Notes: a model not told the origin generated them from the letters alone. Counted from the first letter of the stretch, positions 11,549 to 25,141 are shown. The stretch is DNA of 64,000 nucleotides from Portulaca oleracea (GCA_029582165.1 CM055871.1:27176802-27240801), one strand, 5' to 3'. Numbers and translations are program-made.

Positions 11549-14500
11549 GCCCTCAGATTCATAATCATCATATCAAGACTAAACATTTCACAACCCAAGG
11601 ATTAACGCAGCAGAATTATAATCCGAAGGCATTACCGTCGTCCAAGATCATGGGCAAGGCTAACAAGACACTGTTTTCAACCTAACATTCTCAAAGCTGA
11701 TACGCATATTAATATACCACAACATACTTGTCATACTAACTTATGATCAACATGTCACCCTTTCAAGACAATATATTACACCCAACACCAAAAAAAAAAA
11801 AAAAAACCATATATCTTCAAGACTCTTATACATCAAGCTATCAAACATATACACCAAAGGTGAAGGATAACTTCCTTAAGACAAAGGAACCTTCTGCTCT
11901 TCAATTTGACTCGACTTCTTACAGATTCTTGGCTTATCCGCACTAGGGGCATCACCTAAAACAAAAACAGAAACCTTCGCAAATGAGTTGGCTAAACTCA
12001 GTACACATACCCCCACAGTGTAAACCTTCACAATTCATTTTAGTTCGCGCATTGCTAAAATCTTTTGGAAAAAAAAAAAAAGAAAACGGAGACAAGTCAC
12101 AAAAACTCTTGAACAGCCAAAGAAAAGATAAATATTAACATCATAAACACCGTCGTCATCATCATCATCATCATAGACCCCATCATAAATAGACCTCATA
12201 ATAGACCTCATTATAGACACTGGCCAGGTCACATGACAGATGCCCGTCGACATCGAAAGTACCTCAGTGCGCTTAGCACCACATAACAAGAGACCTCATC
12301 ATTGAAAGAACAAAACCACAAACTTTCCTTGCATTAAACATCATGAAAACATTAATATAAAACATCATCATAAAACATCAATAAAACAAGCTTGGGAAAG
12401 GTAGGCAATATGCGTACTTGAACACCTGAAACTTATACACCAACTTGGACCCGCACGGACTTGAACAGGTGGGCGCAACGACCTCTTGAGAACTTCTAAG
12501 AAAGAACAACAATCATGAATTAGAACCTAACTTGGATGAGAGAAAGGAAGAATATCCTAGTAGAATCCTAGGATACTTGATACTTAAACTTGCTTCCTAA
12601 GGCTCACTTAGAAGGCCATAACTTCTCCCACAAGTATCGTATCATTATGCATAAAGACTTTCTGGAAAGTTAAGCTCATGTACGACAACTCTCTAATTGA
12701 TCGTGAAGGTCAAAAACGTGGTTGAGGAGGGTTAAAACCCCTAACTCAGCAGGCTGCCCAGAAAAATACAAGAATGGAAACCGGTTTTTCGGAAAATCAT
12801 AACTCGGGTTGTAGACCTCGGTTAACGATGTGTAAGCTATCTATGGAAAGCTTGAAAGACACGCTAAAACTTTTATGTTGATCATAAACTGATTTGAACA
12901 TGGGAAAGGCACGAATTTAGGCCATGAACACAGCAAAACCTCCAAAAATTCTGGGCAGAACTTAATTTCGTAGCTGAAAAGAAAGGGCAATAACTTTCTC
13001 TCCCGATGTCCTATGGACACATAAAACCTCATTTCGGAAAGCTCGCGGAACACATTACAACTTTAATTTAGAACTAATAAGCTAATAAGGTCTATTTAAC
13101 TCTTGAAATTGGTCACAAACCTACTGCCTAACCAAAAACGTATATAAAGGGAGCCCTTCACCAATTTTGCCATAACTTGAGTTATACAAATTGAAACTCC
13201 GAGATTCAAAAACCGGGTGTTAAATTACACCTTAAGCTACTTAGACAAACCATAATTTGGGTTAAAAACACATTTTATACGCCCTGAAATTTCCAGATTG
13301 CAACCAGACCTGAAATTCACCATTTATTTGATCTTGCATGCATCCTAAACCTTAGTATTCAACTCTAATCTTCCCCAAATCACTTCCCAAACATCATTAC
13401 TTATTTTCTAGCACTAAACACATCCAAAATTCTTCATGATTGACCACATTTCACACATGAAAAACAAGATCACATCATATTTTAACCTCCCAAACATAAT
13501 CCTTCATGAACTCAACATTAAACATCATAATACTCACTATTTTGCCATTCTAATCCAAATTCAAGAACATGCATCTATAAATAATCATAAAACACACACT
13601 TTTACAGTGAATTACTCAACCAAATCATCTTGCATAAACAAATCTCAACAATCAAACATCAATCAAGTCATACTCATCCAATCATAATCCATTCTTTTAT
13701 GAGGCATTTCATCGAACACTTTACATGCATCATAATACACTAAAAATTCATCTCTAACTATCAATAAAACCCAAGATTAAAACTTTCATTCTTACTACTA
13801 TCTAGTACAAGTAAATTAAACCAACAAATTCATGGTTTGAATCATCCAACTCAAAGAACTTAATTTAAGAAACTAGGATTTAGAGTTTACCTTAGAGGAG
13901 AGGAGAGGAGAGAAGGAGAGTGAGAGGAACAAAGAGAGACACAGCAGTAGGGGGCGTCGGCCACCGTCCGGCTCTTTGCGCCTGAGGTCGACTTCCAGCG
14001 AGAGGAGAGAGAGCGTGAAAGAAAGAGCGACAGGAGCAGTGAGAGGCAGTGAGTGAGAGTGGAAGGAAGAAGAGGAAGATTGTTCTAATTTTTGAAATTA
14101 AAAGAAGAAGAATGAAAAGAACACTAACACTCCTAATTATTAATACAATGGAAGGGCTATAGATATGGGCCTAGTTATTTATAAAACCCAATCTACTTAT
14201 CACTCAATCCATCTCATTGTCTTATAACTATTTTCCCCTTAATTCAATACCATTAACTTGGATTCCCGAATAGAATTCTACGAGACACAATATGCAAAAT
14301 TCTACTATTACAAACTTCATGAGTACTCAATTCTCCCATAATAATAATAATAAATTCGAATGAGAGAATGTCAGGTAAAAGATATGAATACTATGATTTA
14401 CTAGAGAGGATCGGTAAAATAGTTCGAGAGACATCTATAAATAAATAAAAAAACTATATGGTGGAGAGTCGGTAGTCGTTGCGCTGTTCAAGCCCTGCAA

Positions 14501-14598
14501 AAACAGTGACAACAATTAAAGAATTTAAAAAGCGTGAATTAATTTAATTACGTTTGATTAGCAACATTAATCACTATGGATTAGGGCGGGTTATTACA
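11549..14598 (-). mobile_element. Solo LTR of about 3.05 kb
   Basis: The unit runs TGTAACGCCC...GGGCGGGTTATTACA on the plus strand and is flanked by a perfect TCCAT duplication (11544-11548, 14599-14603). It splits the copia gag between PPLW and KETKRT. It has no PBS, PPT or coding domain, as expected after LTR-LTR recombination. The minus strand starts TGTAATAACCCGCCC and has a CT-rich, leader-like stretch (about 13890-14060), so minus is the likelier orientation. A Ty3/gypsy chromovirus (Tekay-like) origin is suggested only by size and ends. Confidence 0.75.
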
Positions 14599-15106
14599 TC
14601 CATAAAGGTGGGAGTTTGCCTATAATTGAAGAAACAATATAGGCCTCATCTATGTTGATCTTGTGTTATTTAAAGTTGTTTAGTATATGTTGAATCTTAT
14701 GAAATTGATCGATAACTTTTCTACCGTCAACCATTTTAAAATTATTAAATTGGTGAACAAGTAAGTTCTTACTTCTGGCGTCCTCCGATATATACTTAGC
14801 TTCGAGCATCTCCCAAAGCTCTTTGGCGGATACAATGTTTTCATAGAGGTCGAAGAGTGGATCCGTCATCCCATTGAGAATGTGACCATCACAAATGTAG
14901 TTGTCATTCTCCATCGTGAGTCGATGCCTTGTTTGGTCCAGAGTCTCGTCATCGCCCTCCACCTGAACATCTTGAGTGAGCATGTACACCACTTTGAGAG
15001 TGGTGAGCATAAAATGCATCTTTTTTTGCCACCTCCAGAAATCGATCCCCTCAAACTTGTCCAACTTTTGGACGTTGTTGGTCATATCTTTCAAGGAATG
15101 CGACAT
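14599..15106 (-). pseudogene. Copia Gag N-terminal part (DUF4219/UBN2), interrupted
   Basis: 146 codons from the ATG at 15106, with KLDKFEGIDFWRWQKKMHFML (the tryptophan motif of copia gag starts) and AKELWEMLEAKY (UBN2). A stop after NNFK breaks the frame; the same frame then continues HKINIDEAYIVSSIIGKLPPLW until the solo LTR insertion at 14598. It is the gag start of the element whose pol lies at 1-1780. Confidence 0.88.
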
Positions 15107-15125
15107 AGTGAATAAGTCTTAATAT

Positions 15126-15827
15126 TGTTGGAAATAGATGGGGTAACACGGTCACTTGCATAAGATATGAGATCTTTTGGGTAGCTAGGAGTCGAGGGTG
15201 AAACTCGTCTTCCCTTGAAACTTATTAACTAGACCGCAAATAGACTTAAGGGTAAAACCTAACCTCTTATAAGCAAAGTACAAGATCTCTAAAAAACTCT
15301 CGAGAGGTTGTTGCAGTTCAACACCTTAAGAGTTGTATTGAAGCCCTCTAGGAAGATAGAATGAGAAGTTGAGGTGTGTTGGATGAGTGAAAATCATCCA
15401 CTATTTATAGGACTTGGAGCATTCAATCTTGACAATCAAAAGAGCATGATTTGGGGTTTTGTCTATGAGGTTTTAACCATCATTAAAGGATTAATCTTGA
15501 CTGGGAATATTAGTCAAGAATAATCCTAAAAGATGCCCCTATGAGTTAATGTCCAGGCTAAAATCAAGGGATTTGAAAAAAAAAAACTCAGTTGGGCTCC
15601 AACACGGTCCGTGTTTGCCTCAACACGACCCGTGCTGACACATCATGGTCCGTGTTGACCAGGGAGTCTGTTTTTGACTCTCTGGACCCCAACACTACCC
15701 GTGTCATACCTGGCACGGTCCGTGTTGAGTCCACTTCACATTGTAAGCTTGTTCTTTTACCTTCCCGGTTAACCCTTAGCTTATAACTTGGTCACTTTAG
15801 CCTCTTGACTCTTGAAATACTGCAACA
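15126..15827 (-). repeat. Putative 5' LTR of the copia element
   Basis: On the minus strand this ~700-bp unit would start TGTTGCAG and end TTCCAACA, with a TATA-like CTATAAATAG at 15410-15401. It ends 20 bp before the gag ATG, and no iMet-type primer site is visible there, so the leader may be deleted or the boundary wrong. It holds five near-palindromes of the type AACACGGTCCGTGTT (15601-15727). The partner LTR lies outside the window. Confidence 0.55.
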
Positions 15828-16621
15828 CTTTCTGTAGAAAAAGATTGATTTCGATTTTGCATTTATCATATCTTTTTTTTTTGGAGGGGGAGGAGGTTGA
15901 AATTCTCAGCCCTCCGCAAACACTGTTCGTTGTCGGCCGCTATCATTGCCAGCGGCCACTGATCGTCATTGCAGCTATCCTAACCTACCTTATTAGTTAG
16001 TTTTCATTATATTGAGATTTTGGAAAATAATTTCTTACTTCTTGTTCAGAAAAATGATGTTTGACCGACTTGAAACTTCATCATATTCTCTTGACTTCTT
16101 GATCTTTTTGCAGTATATATGACAAGATGGAGATCGAACTTAATAACCAAACGGATATTTTGCTTGGATATTGCGAAGAGTTATGGACGAACTCATTTCC
16201 TTAAAAGCTATTTACTATACCATAATTGTTCAGAGGGATAAAACTTAGCGATTTAACACACTTAAGATAAACCTTTTTCTCACTTGATTTACTCATGCAT
16301 AGTTGCAGTCTAAACAAGAATGAGAGGTTGTGTTTAGATGCAGGATGTATTCACAAATGGCTAGCAAATGACTCCTATTTATAGGAGACACGCTACACCT
16401 CCTTAACCCTTTGATAAATGACTTAATTAAGGTCCTTAATGAGAAGCATGACCTTTCGTTTTAGCAATCATTTCATACTTTTCTAATTTTTCAACTATTT
16501 TTCTAATTTTAGGTGGGAAATGCAGCAAACAGTAGGAAAAAGGTTGGTAGGAAAAAAATCACTCCATTTTAGCAAAAGTGGTTGGAATTTCCCACTGCTT
16601 TCCCCACCTAAAATAAGAAAA
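15828..16621. other. No gene seen; small inverted-repeat element at 16507-16620
   Basis: Mixed intergenic DNA. At 16507 TTTTAGGTGGGAAATGCAGC pairs imperfectly with GCTTTCCCCACCTAAAA near 16613, a short MITE-like inverted repeat. Confidence 0.4.
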
Positions 16622-16842
16622 ATACTCCCTTCGTCCCTAAACAAGTGTCAATTTGATTAAGTTTTGTTCATTGATTACTGACAAATTATAATGAATTACA
16701 ATATAAAATTAACAGTATTGTAATTTTTAGTACAATATCTTTCTAACTGTATCAATTTCATATTGTAACTCATTGTAATCTTTAAGTAATCAATGGTCAA
16801 AACTTAATCAAATTGACATTCATTTAGGGATACAGGTAGTAG
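16622..16842. mobile_element. Stowaway-like MITE
   Basis: Starts ACTCCCTTCGTCCCTAAACA and ends in the inverted counterpart TTTAGGGATACAGGTAGTA. The arms share AATTTGATTAAGTTTT / AAAACTTAATCAAATT. TA flanks fit Tc1/mariner-type insertion. Similar sequence occurs at 51770-51890. Confidence 0.65.
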
Positions 16843-16909
16843 TTGGAAAAATTTAAAAAGTAAAAAATGTTTGATAACATGATTAGTTTTTCCAACCATT
16901 TTAAATATA

Positions 16910-17852
16910 GGGTGTGTTTGGTGCAAAGGAAAATGATTTTCTAAAAAAATGGTTTTCCTTGGAAAATGATTTTCCTAGAAAATGAATTTTCAATTGATAT
17001 TTTCAAGTGTTTGGCACAAAGGAAAATTATTTTTTCTGAAAAACGAATTTCACCTATTTGACATACAGTAAAATGATTTTCCTGAAAAAGTAAGAAAATT
17101 CCCTAAAAGCAACAGTATTCACACTAACAACAACAACAATTGATTAACACAAGAACACACAAATCAATCCATTCCAGTAAGGAACAAGAACGAAGCAATC
17201 GATTACATCCAATAACAAACCCTACAACTACCTGAACAAAATCCTACACAGGAAGATTGAATACGACAACCAAAGAATCCAAGAACAAGCAAACAAGAGC
17301 ATATTTGAAGGAGAGCAAAACAGAAATTCAAAATCAAAATAAGCAGTACAAACGACAGCAAAACACCAGAATAGTAGCCATGAGCAGATCGAGAATCGTG
17401 AAACAGTCGGATTTGAAGGTACTTGGTATGATGTCGATCGAATTTGAAGCAGATCGAGAAAGGTGCGAGCAGACGGTGCGAACTGACGGTGCGAGCAGAT
17501 GAGAAAGGTTCGATCGAAGCTTCAGAGAGAGAAAGAGAAAGATGAGAGAGAAAGAGAAAGAGCAAGTGAACGAGGATGGATCGAATCTGCCATGGCGAGA
17601 AATTGCAAGGTCCGAAACCCTAATCAACTGGAAGGTTTCGATCGAAGCTTTAGAGAGAGAAAGAGAAAGATGAGAGAGAAAGAGAAATTTGAGAATGACG
17701 ACTGAAACCTAACTGGTAGCGTTGCTGGACTGGAGAATAGGAATGGACCGGGAAAATGGTTTTTTTTTGGGTATGAGTTAAGGAAACAATTTACATATGG
17801 GTGGAGGAAAATCATTTTCCAGAAAATGATTTCCGGCCAACCAAACACACCC
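16910..17852. mobile_element. Non-autonomous DNA element with GGGTGTGTTTGGT ends
   Basis: Terminal repeats GGGTGTGTTTGGTGCAAAGG and GGCCAACCAAACACACCC flank 943 bp, with ATA on both sides (16907-16909, 17853-17855). The arms carry repeated GAAAATGATTTTCC motifs. The core has a directly repeated AG-rich block of about 55 bp (17510-17565, 17635-17690) and no transposase. Relatives: 52253-52676 and 61559-61708. Confidence 0.7.
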
Positions 17853-17922
17853 ATAATGAGAAAACGTGGTTGATAATACAAATTAATTCAGCAAAATGTA
17901 ATTGTTTACCATCTCTCCCAAT

Positions 17923-18370
17923 TAGGGGTGGGCGATGGGCTGAGGGCCCGAGGCACTATAAGTCGAAGGTCGGCCCAAAAATAAGGGTTATCGAAGGATG
18001 GGTCGTGTAGAGGTCGGCCATTAATGTTCTACTGCTTACTATTAAGTATGTTAAAGGGTCGAATGAGCAAGCCGACCAATCAATAACGCAAAACAAATAG
18101 TTTTTCCTATTATTTTAAATGCTAACCTTACTTAAATATATTATTAATACTCCACATTAAATAATAATTACCATAATTATTTTTTAGGTACAAATACACT
18201 TAATTTTAACTTTAGGGTCAAACGGGCCGACCCATGGGCCGATCCTTATTTTTACTAGAAAGCTCTGACCTGATCCATTGCTACAAAGAATCGACCTTTA
18301 TCCAACCCAGTCCTGCATGACTAATGAGTCGACATTGACCTGGTCCAACCTGGCCCATTGCCCACCCTTA
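17923..18370. mobile_element. hAT MITE with perfect 8-bp target duplication
   Basis: Ends TAGGGGTGGGCGATGGG / CCCATTGCCCACCCTTA, flanked by CTCCCAAT on both sides (17915-17922, 18371-18378). Eight-base duplications and such ends are typical of hAT MITEs. A relative with the same core is at about 62700-63054. Confidence 0.85.
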
Positions 18371-21300
18371 CTCCCAATCAGCAATAGAATATGAATTTAA
18401 GAATTTTCTACCGAAGACCATTCCCCCCTCCCTCGTTAAATATTTTGCAAGCGAGTAGTCCACTACATCTACATGAGCATAGTACATAAAGAAGAGTCGT
18501 GTTATTTAATCATACTCCTAATTTATATGCCTAATTCCCAATTGGCCAATTTAATAAAGTACGTGTGTCTTTTGTGTGGATGGTAGCCAGTCATTGAAGC
18601 AAGGTTTGACCTCTCACGTGTGTTACTGTTAACATGTGATTCTCTGTAATTCACTGGGTGTGTGTGTGGGTGTCATGGTACTTTTGGATAAGGATACATC
18701 ATCTCTCATTTTGTTTTAGGAAGCCTTTGTTTGGAACTCCTCCCCGGTAACATATTTTTAGGAGAAATTCTTCCCGAGAAAAATCTTCTCTAGTCCTTTT
18801 TTGGAAAATTTTCTATAGAAAAATGTAGGAAATAGTGGGTTAATTATAAATTTTTTCTCAAGATCAACCTACATTCAAACATGGAAAAATAAGTCGACTC
18901 GGAAAAATTGACTATTTTCCCAGGATTCTTGACCGACTAAACGCAACCTTATAGTTTTTAGCGATTTCTTTAGTATAATTTATTCAAATTATTAATAATT
19001 ATTTTTATAATAGTTTATGGGTTGTTTGACAAATATTTAATAACTTTTGATTGTTTGCATTGACTATTTAATATGGGTTGATTGGATCGACTATTTGTAT
19101 TAGCTGTTTGAATTTATTGTTGGAAAAATTGTGTTCAGTAAAGTTGACGTTTTTGAAAAAGTAATTATTGAAATTTCATTTATATACCTTATTGCCAATT
19201 TTGAAATAATATGTAGCAATTACTTTTATAATTGCATGCATGTAATTTTTAGTAATTTTGGGTTAAATGATAATTTTTACAAACAGTCAATCCAATAAGC
19301 TGCTCATGTCAATCCAATAGATCTTTCGGACTCAATCAGCCAAGTGAATAGGTTATTTATCAAACACCTATTTAACTTATTTGACTAGGTCAAATCTTCT
19401 AATAAGTGATTTTCCCAATAAATCATTCAATACGTTGTTTACCAAACATATATGACCAATTTATTATAGAGCTAATGATAACAATTTCATATAATAATAT
19501 ATTACATGAAATACATAATTATTTAAATCTATAAAGTTCAAATAATATGAAACTTAAATATCTAGATAAAATGAGAATGACATTACAAAATATGACCCTT
19601 CACGTACTCATACATCCGTCCCTATGGACCATATGTATGTGCCCCATTTCCAATTTGCTAATCACCTCCAAATTTTGATACATTTATGGTTTTGTATCTC
19701 TATGTGAGGGTCCCTCCGAGTATTACGTTAGCAAGGTGGAACCAATCACTTGGAATAATTCTTCACGGAGAGGATGTAGTTGAAGTGGCACTAGCATTTT
19801 AAATAAGTAAATAGTTGCTAAGAATTATGGGTGAGTTGTTCCAAAACAGAACTTGGAATATGATCGAAATTGGTCAATGAGTAAGGATAAGGTTCCTAAA
19901 GTTAAGGAATCTCTTTTAACGGGTAAGGATAAGATTTTTGAATTATTATTCTGAGCCGAAACCTGGAACTTGTTAGATAAATTCACGTTTCGAGTATTCT
20001 GATCCAAGGGCTACACAATCGACAGATATCCAAATAGTGGAACCTAATTTTAATATAAATAAATAAATAAAATTATTAATGTGTATATATTATTCGAAAA
20101 CTCGGGTTAAAATTCTTCATTTTGACTGTTTGTACTAAATAAGTGTGGTATTGTGGCTATGATAATTAGATAGTGTGATGTATTTGGCAGTTAAGTAGAC
20201 AATTAGTGTTTTTTGAAAAAATTGTATGTCAGAAAATTTAATTTTTAAAACTAACGGATACGAGGTAACCGGAACTTGAATCGCATATAAGGGTAAGATT
20301 CCAAAAATCAAAGAACCTATGTGGAAAGATAAAGGTAAGATTTCTAATTTAACACAACATAGAACCACTCATCCTACTAAAATCATTGATTAGTTATTAA
20401 ATAATTAAACAAGTTTTAAGTGGACGGAACACAATGATAAAACATAATTAGTTATAATTTAAAGTTTTATAATTATTTATCATTTTTCAGCATGACATGT
20501 TAATAGTCCGATATGGTTTAGGCGAGAAGTGTACTAAACCCTTGTAATTACTGAAGTACCCTTGGATTATGGTAACCTCTTTCTATCTCTGTAAAAGCTA
20601 TGAATTAAATATCGTTGAAGGAACCACCGAGTTGGATGGTTCAATTGAACTTGTGAAAGGCTTATACGTTGAAACCAACATTTTTTTACCATGCATAGTT
20701 CTTATTTAGTGTATTCTAAGTTCATGGCAGTGGGATCTGATATCGAATGTGATTAGAGGCCAAGATGACTTTGGGGGATTATAATTAAGGTTTAATGAAA
20801 GTTTGAGCCTTTAAATGTTTCTAATTAATGCATTGTTTTTGCATTCATGGAAGGAAAGACCAGTGAAAACTGACAAGTTCATCAGTAAGGAGTAGTCGTT
20901 CAAAATATGATGAAGATAAAGATGCAAGGGTTGAATGAAGTGAAAGCTGAGTTGAGGGAAGAGAGTTGGATCATGTGAATAAGAACATTTTGAAACCATT
21001 CAGTTATATTGCGATATTGTTGGTTGTAAATCTAGTTTTCATTGTACTCCTACTTAAATAATTAGACGACGATTGAGATAGGTGTGGTTGGAAGTAGAAC
21101 ATGATTGGTTGTAGTACACAACTTGTGCGTGTGATATTAGTTTATGAAGTTGCTTTTATGTTGTAGCACAATTGAGATAGGTAACTAGATGATAGTTGTG
21201 ATAGTTATTATATTATGGTGTAATTCTAGATGACAATTGTGATAATCGCTTAATTTGTCCATCTAGTAACAATACCTATTTCTTACAGGCAGACAAGCTT

Positions 21301-21940
21301 AGGTTGAACAAGATTTACCTAACAACACAGATTTAATGAAAAAAAAATAACAACAACTGTAATACCGTTTGTGGAAAAGTTAACAACATTGAAAGACAAA
21401 TACATTTGGATTGATCTTTACGGATGCAAGGGTTCAATGGGTGAGCGTTTGCTTCTTCCTTGGCCTGGCAGTGGATGTGGAAGTGGTAGACCACCTGGAA
21501 GTAGAAGTTCTCATAGAAGGAGCTTGAGTATAGTAGAGAAATCCTAAAATATATGGTACTTATAAATATATATTGAAAATATAAGGCACCAAAAATAATT
21601 TTCCCAATGGGGTGACTTTGGACTATGAGTAGCTGTAACAACTCATCGATGATCATGGGGGTATGTTGGTCTTTACATCTTCATGTGCGGATATTTCGAT
21701 CACTTTCTAAGTTCGCTAAACCTTATACTTGAAAATCACGAAAAAATTAGAAACTTTAAAATAAAAGATACCTGTAAATACATTTTGAAAGTAATGGGTA
21801 TCAAAACATAATTTTCCCAAATTGTGAGGTCCCTCGGAGCAATGTAGGAGCGTCAATGTATATAATCATATAAGTAAAAAATATTTAAAATTAGAATGGG
21901 GTAATATTAATAATAATAATTTAATGTAAGGATAATATTA
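18371..21940. other. AT-rich intergenic DNA without recognised genes
   Basis: I see no coding similarity. Two likely decayed MITEs have ends related to CTTTGTTTGGA (about 18722-18955) and TGGGTTGTTTGACAAA / TTGTTTACCAAACATA (about 19017-19452). The short frames here have no recognisable domain. Confidence 0.45.
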
Positions 21941-21948
21941 GTATTTTA

Positions 21949-22077
21949 TAATAGCTAACAAATTTGTTGTTCAACTACTATCTCTCAAAGTAATACACAA
22001 GTGAGAAGTCATATTTTATAATAGCTAACAAATTTGTTGTTCAACTACTATCTCTCAAAGTAATACACAAGTGAGAA
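21949..22077. repeat. Tandem duplication of about 64 bp
   Basis: ATTTTATAATAGCTAACAAA and the rest of the unit to CACAAGTGAGAA occur twice in direct succession with no visible difference, which points to a recent duplication. Confidence 0.85.
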
Positions 22078-22079
22078 TT

Positions 22080-23250
22080 GATGACTTTTATTCTTACTAG
22101 TCTGATCAACACGTGCTACGCACGTGCTCACCCGACAATTATGAATATAAAATTTAAAAATGTAATGTTTAATAGATATTTTGTTTACAAACTAAAATTT
22201 TAATTTAATCTTAATTTCATTCTATTAGTTAATTATTTGCTTATATAAAAGCAATAATGAATATGTAAACCAAATTAAAATTATTCTGATAACTAATACA
22301 AAATAAATAGTGTATTTGGACTTTTTCTAACATAATGTTTTATAAAAAAACACAAGTTTAAAATATATATACTAAAACATAATTATTAGCTTTAGATGCT
22401 TTTGAAGTATTATATGGGAGAATAAGAAGTGTTGCCACCAACCTATAATACAATAATATTAACAATTAGCTATAATGAACTTAGAAAACTATGGAATGTC
22501 ATTACTTATTTATAGTATCTATATATAGACATAAGTACTGCTTAGTGAATGCAATTAAATTAGATCACGAACATAAATAATGACTTGTGAATAAATGAAC
22601 AATATCTACATATAAGCCTTGTATATAATTCACCTTGACTATCCACATTGTCTACTGTCTAGCATATAATAACATGCTCATATTGGCAATTTCAAATACA
22701 TTACCAATTAAAGCTATTGTGAAATTTATCGTCATATATTATATCTTCATCACAAAAATTCATTATGCAACAAAGTCATGAAAAAGTTAGCTCAGCACAT
22801 TATTTTCAATTAAATCGTGTAGAATATATCAACATTCGATCCTATCTCCTTCACCACTCCTCAAAGCTCTATATTAAACCACAATTACATAACTAGTTTT
22901 GATACATTTTCAAATAATGCATATAAAGTATCTATAATATTACTTGATAGGAGTTGATCATGAAAGACATTAGTACAATATAATTAGGGCTACTAAAAAT
23001 TTAAGTACAATTTGATTATATATACAATAAGAAAATCTACTCGTCCAATAATATAATTAAGTTTACTATAAACAAACATGACTTAATTAAGTTTAACAAA
23101 CGATCTTACAATCGATCTATGAGGCGAGGCAGTAAACTACTCAACAATAATGAATATAAAGAATACATAAAAGAAACTTGAAGTAAAACAAATATGAAAA
23201 AGCTAAGAGAATAAATTCAAGTTAATCTTATAAACATGGTTTGATGATGA
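22080..23250. other. AT-rich DNA, no gene seen
   Basis: Very AT-rich; no ORF of note and no recognisable element ends. Confidence 0.4.
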
Positions 23251-23260
23251 TAACAACAAG

Positions 23261-23270
23261 AATAATAATA

Positions 23271-23338
<68 letters not shown>
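23261..23338. repeat. AAT microsatellite
   Basis: Almost pure TAA/AAT repeats over about 75 bp. Poly-isoleucine frames across it are artefacts. Confidence 0.95.
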
Positions 23339-23340
<2 letters not shown>

Positions 23341-23479
23341 GTAAGGATTTTTTTTCATTATTTAAAGTTGACAACAACATATAAACAATGAACAGGAAAA
23401 GAAAAAAGAATAATGACATCATAAGGGGTAGATTAGCAAATTGAAAGTTGGACATTATATATAAGTCAAGTTAAATCAT

Positions 23480-23771
23480 ATTTGTGCCACATAACTCTTA
23501 ATTTTTATCAGTTTTGCCACTAAACTTTTAAATTTATCAAATATGCCATCTAACTTCTAAAATTTGTCATATATGCCACTTAACTTCTAAAATTTTTCAT
23601 AAATGTCATATGAAGTAGAAGGTCATTAATAAGTTTGGTGGCATTTTTGAAAAATTTTAGAAGTTAAGTGGCATATATGATAAATTTTAGAAGTTAAGTG
23701 GCCTATTTGACAAATTTAAAAGTTCAGTGGCAAAACTGATAAAAATTAAGAGTTATATGGCACAAAAATTA
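23480..23771. mobile_element. Long-hairpin MITE (TTTGCCACTAAACTTTT family)
   Basis: Arms of about 130 bp pair almost end to end: TTTGTGCCACATAACTCTTA against TAAGAGTTATATGGCACAAA, with a short loop near 23615. Within each arm the phrase GCCACTTAACTTCTAAAATTT is itself repeated. The TGCCACTAAACTTTT phrase also occurs in the terminal repeats of the element in VPS24 intron 2 (31910-32834). Confidence 0.75.
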
Positions 23772-24095
23772 AGTCACATTGGAAGTTTCGATCACCTATC
23801 CTATCTTCATGTTTATATTGACAGCTTCAAAATTAAAACCTTTTATGTACCAATAAATTAAACAAATTATCATATTTATTGTCATATATTATAATTTTAG
23901 TCACAAATTGTTGATATACAATAAAATCATTAAAAGGTTTGGCTGAAGAGATTTTCAATTGAATGTTATTTATATCATGATCCATACTCTAATATTATTC
24001 AACTCATTACCAAGCTCCATGTTAAATCACAACCAAATAGGGAGTATTGTAAGTTTTCAAAGGATTCACATAAAATATATGTACGATTACTTAAT

Positions 24096-24108
24096 AATGA
24101 TGATGATG

Positions 24109-24143
<35 letters not shown>

Positions 24144-24180
24144 TTAAATAATAAAAGTAGTAATAATAATAATAATAACA
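24096..24180. repeat. AAT microsatellite
   Basis: GAT/AAT repeats with short interruptions. Confidence 0.9.
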
Positions 24181-24464
24181 ATAAGTTTTAAGGCTTATTT
24201 TCATAATACAAAGTTGACAAAAATATATTAAACAATGAAAAAGGAATAATAATAATAATAATAATTTTTAAAGTTTATAATCATTATATAATGTTGAACA
24301 AAATATAGACAAAATAATAAAAAAAAGAAAATAATAATATCATAAAACAAAGCCATTCAAGTAAATTTCTAACATAATAAAAGGTATATTGGTAAATCAA
24401 AATTCGGGACAATTGAATCCTTATGCATTTTTTATAGTAGCATAGATTAGAATTAAATTTTACT

Positions 24465-24465
<1 letters not shown>

Positions 24466-24519
<54 letters not shown>

Positions 24520-24651
24520 TCACAAAGATGACATGAATAAGGGAAAAGTGTAAAACCAATTTTGTAAATAAATGACATCAAGAAGGTTAATATTGGAAAA
24601 CAACATTTGGGACAAGTCTTGCCTTAGCTTCTTTTAAGTAGGTTTTAGATG

Positions 24652-24706
<55 letters not shown>

Positions 24707-24850
24707 TAATAATAATAATATCACAAAGATGACATGAACAAGGGAAAAGTGTAAAACCAATTTTGTAAATAAATGACATCAAGAAGGTTGATATTGGAAA
24801 ACAACATTTTGGACAAGTCTTGCCTTAGCTTCTTTTAACTAGGTTTTAGA
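24466..24850. repeat. Duplicated block of about 190 bp carrying AAT microsatellites
   Basis: Each copy begins with (AAT)n (about 24466-24518, 24652-24720) followed by CACAAAGATGACATGAA and continues with nearly identical sequence to CTTAGCTTCTTTTAA. The second copy has a longer, interrupted microsatellite. Confidence 0.85.
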
Positions 24851-25141
24851 TTTAGATTTAGATTTAGATTTACATTCCCATATTTTTCTCAATTATCATT
24901 AATAAAACACAAGAATTCTATTATTGATTTTTCTATTCAAATTTCCACTCTCCAACTCACACGTGCCAAATAGCTATTGAGACCTACTAATTTTTAGATA
25001 TGTGTTATGCACATGCCGTTTTAAAATTATGTTTGTAAAAATTACAAATTACACATTTTTTTTTCATAAAATAATAATAAAAAGTCTAAATTACACAAAA
25101 TATGGATTCATTGCTTATAACTACATGAGTTGATGATAAAT

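Noticed and set aside
23228..24181. Poly-isoleucine and poly-leucine ORFs
   Set aside because: Translations of AAT microsatellites.
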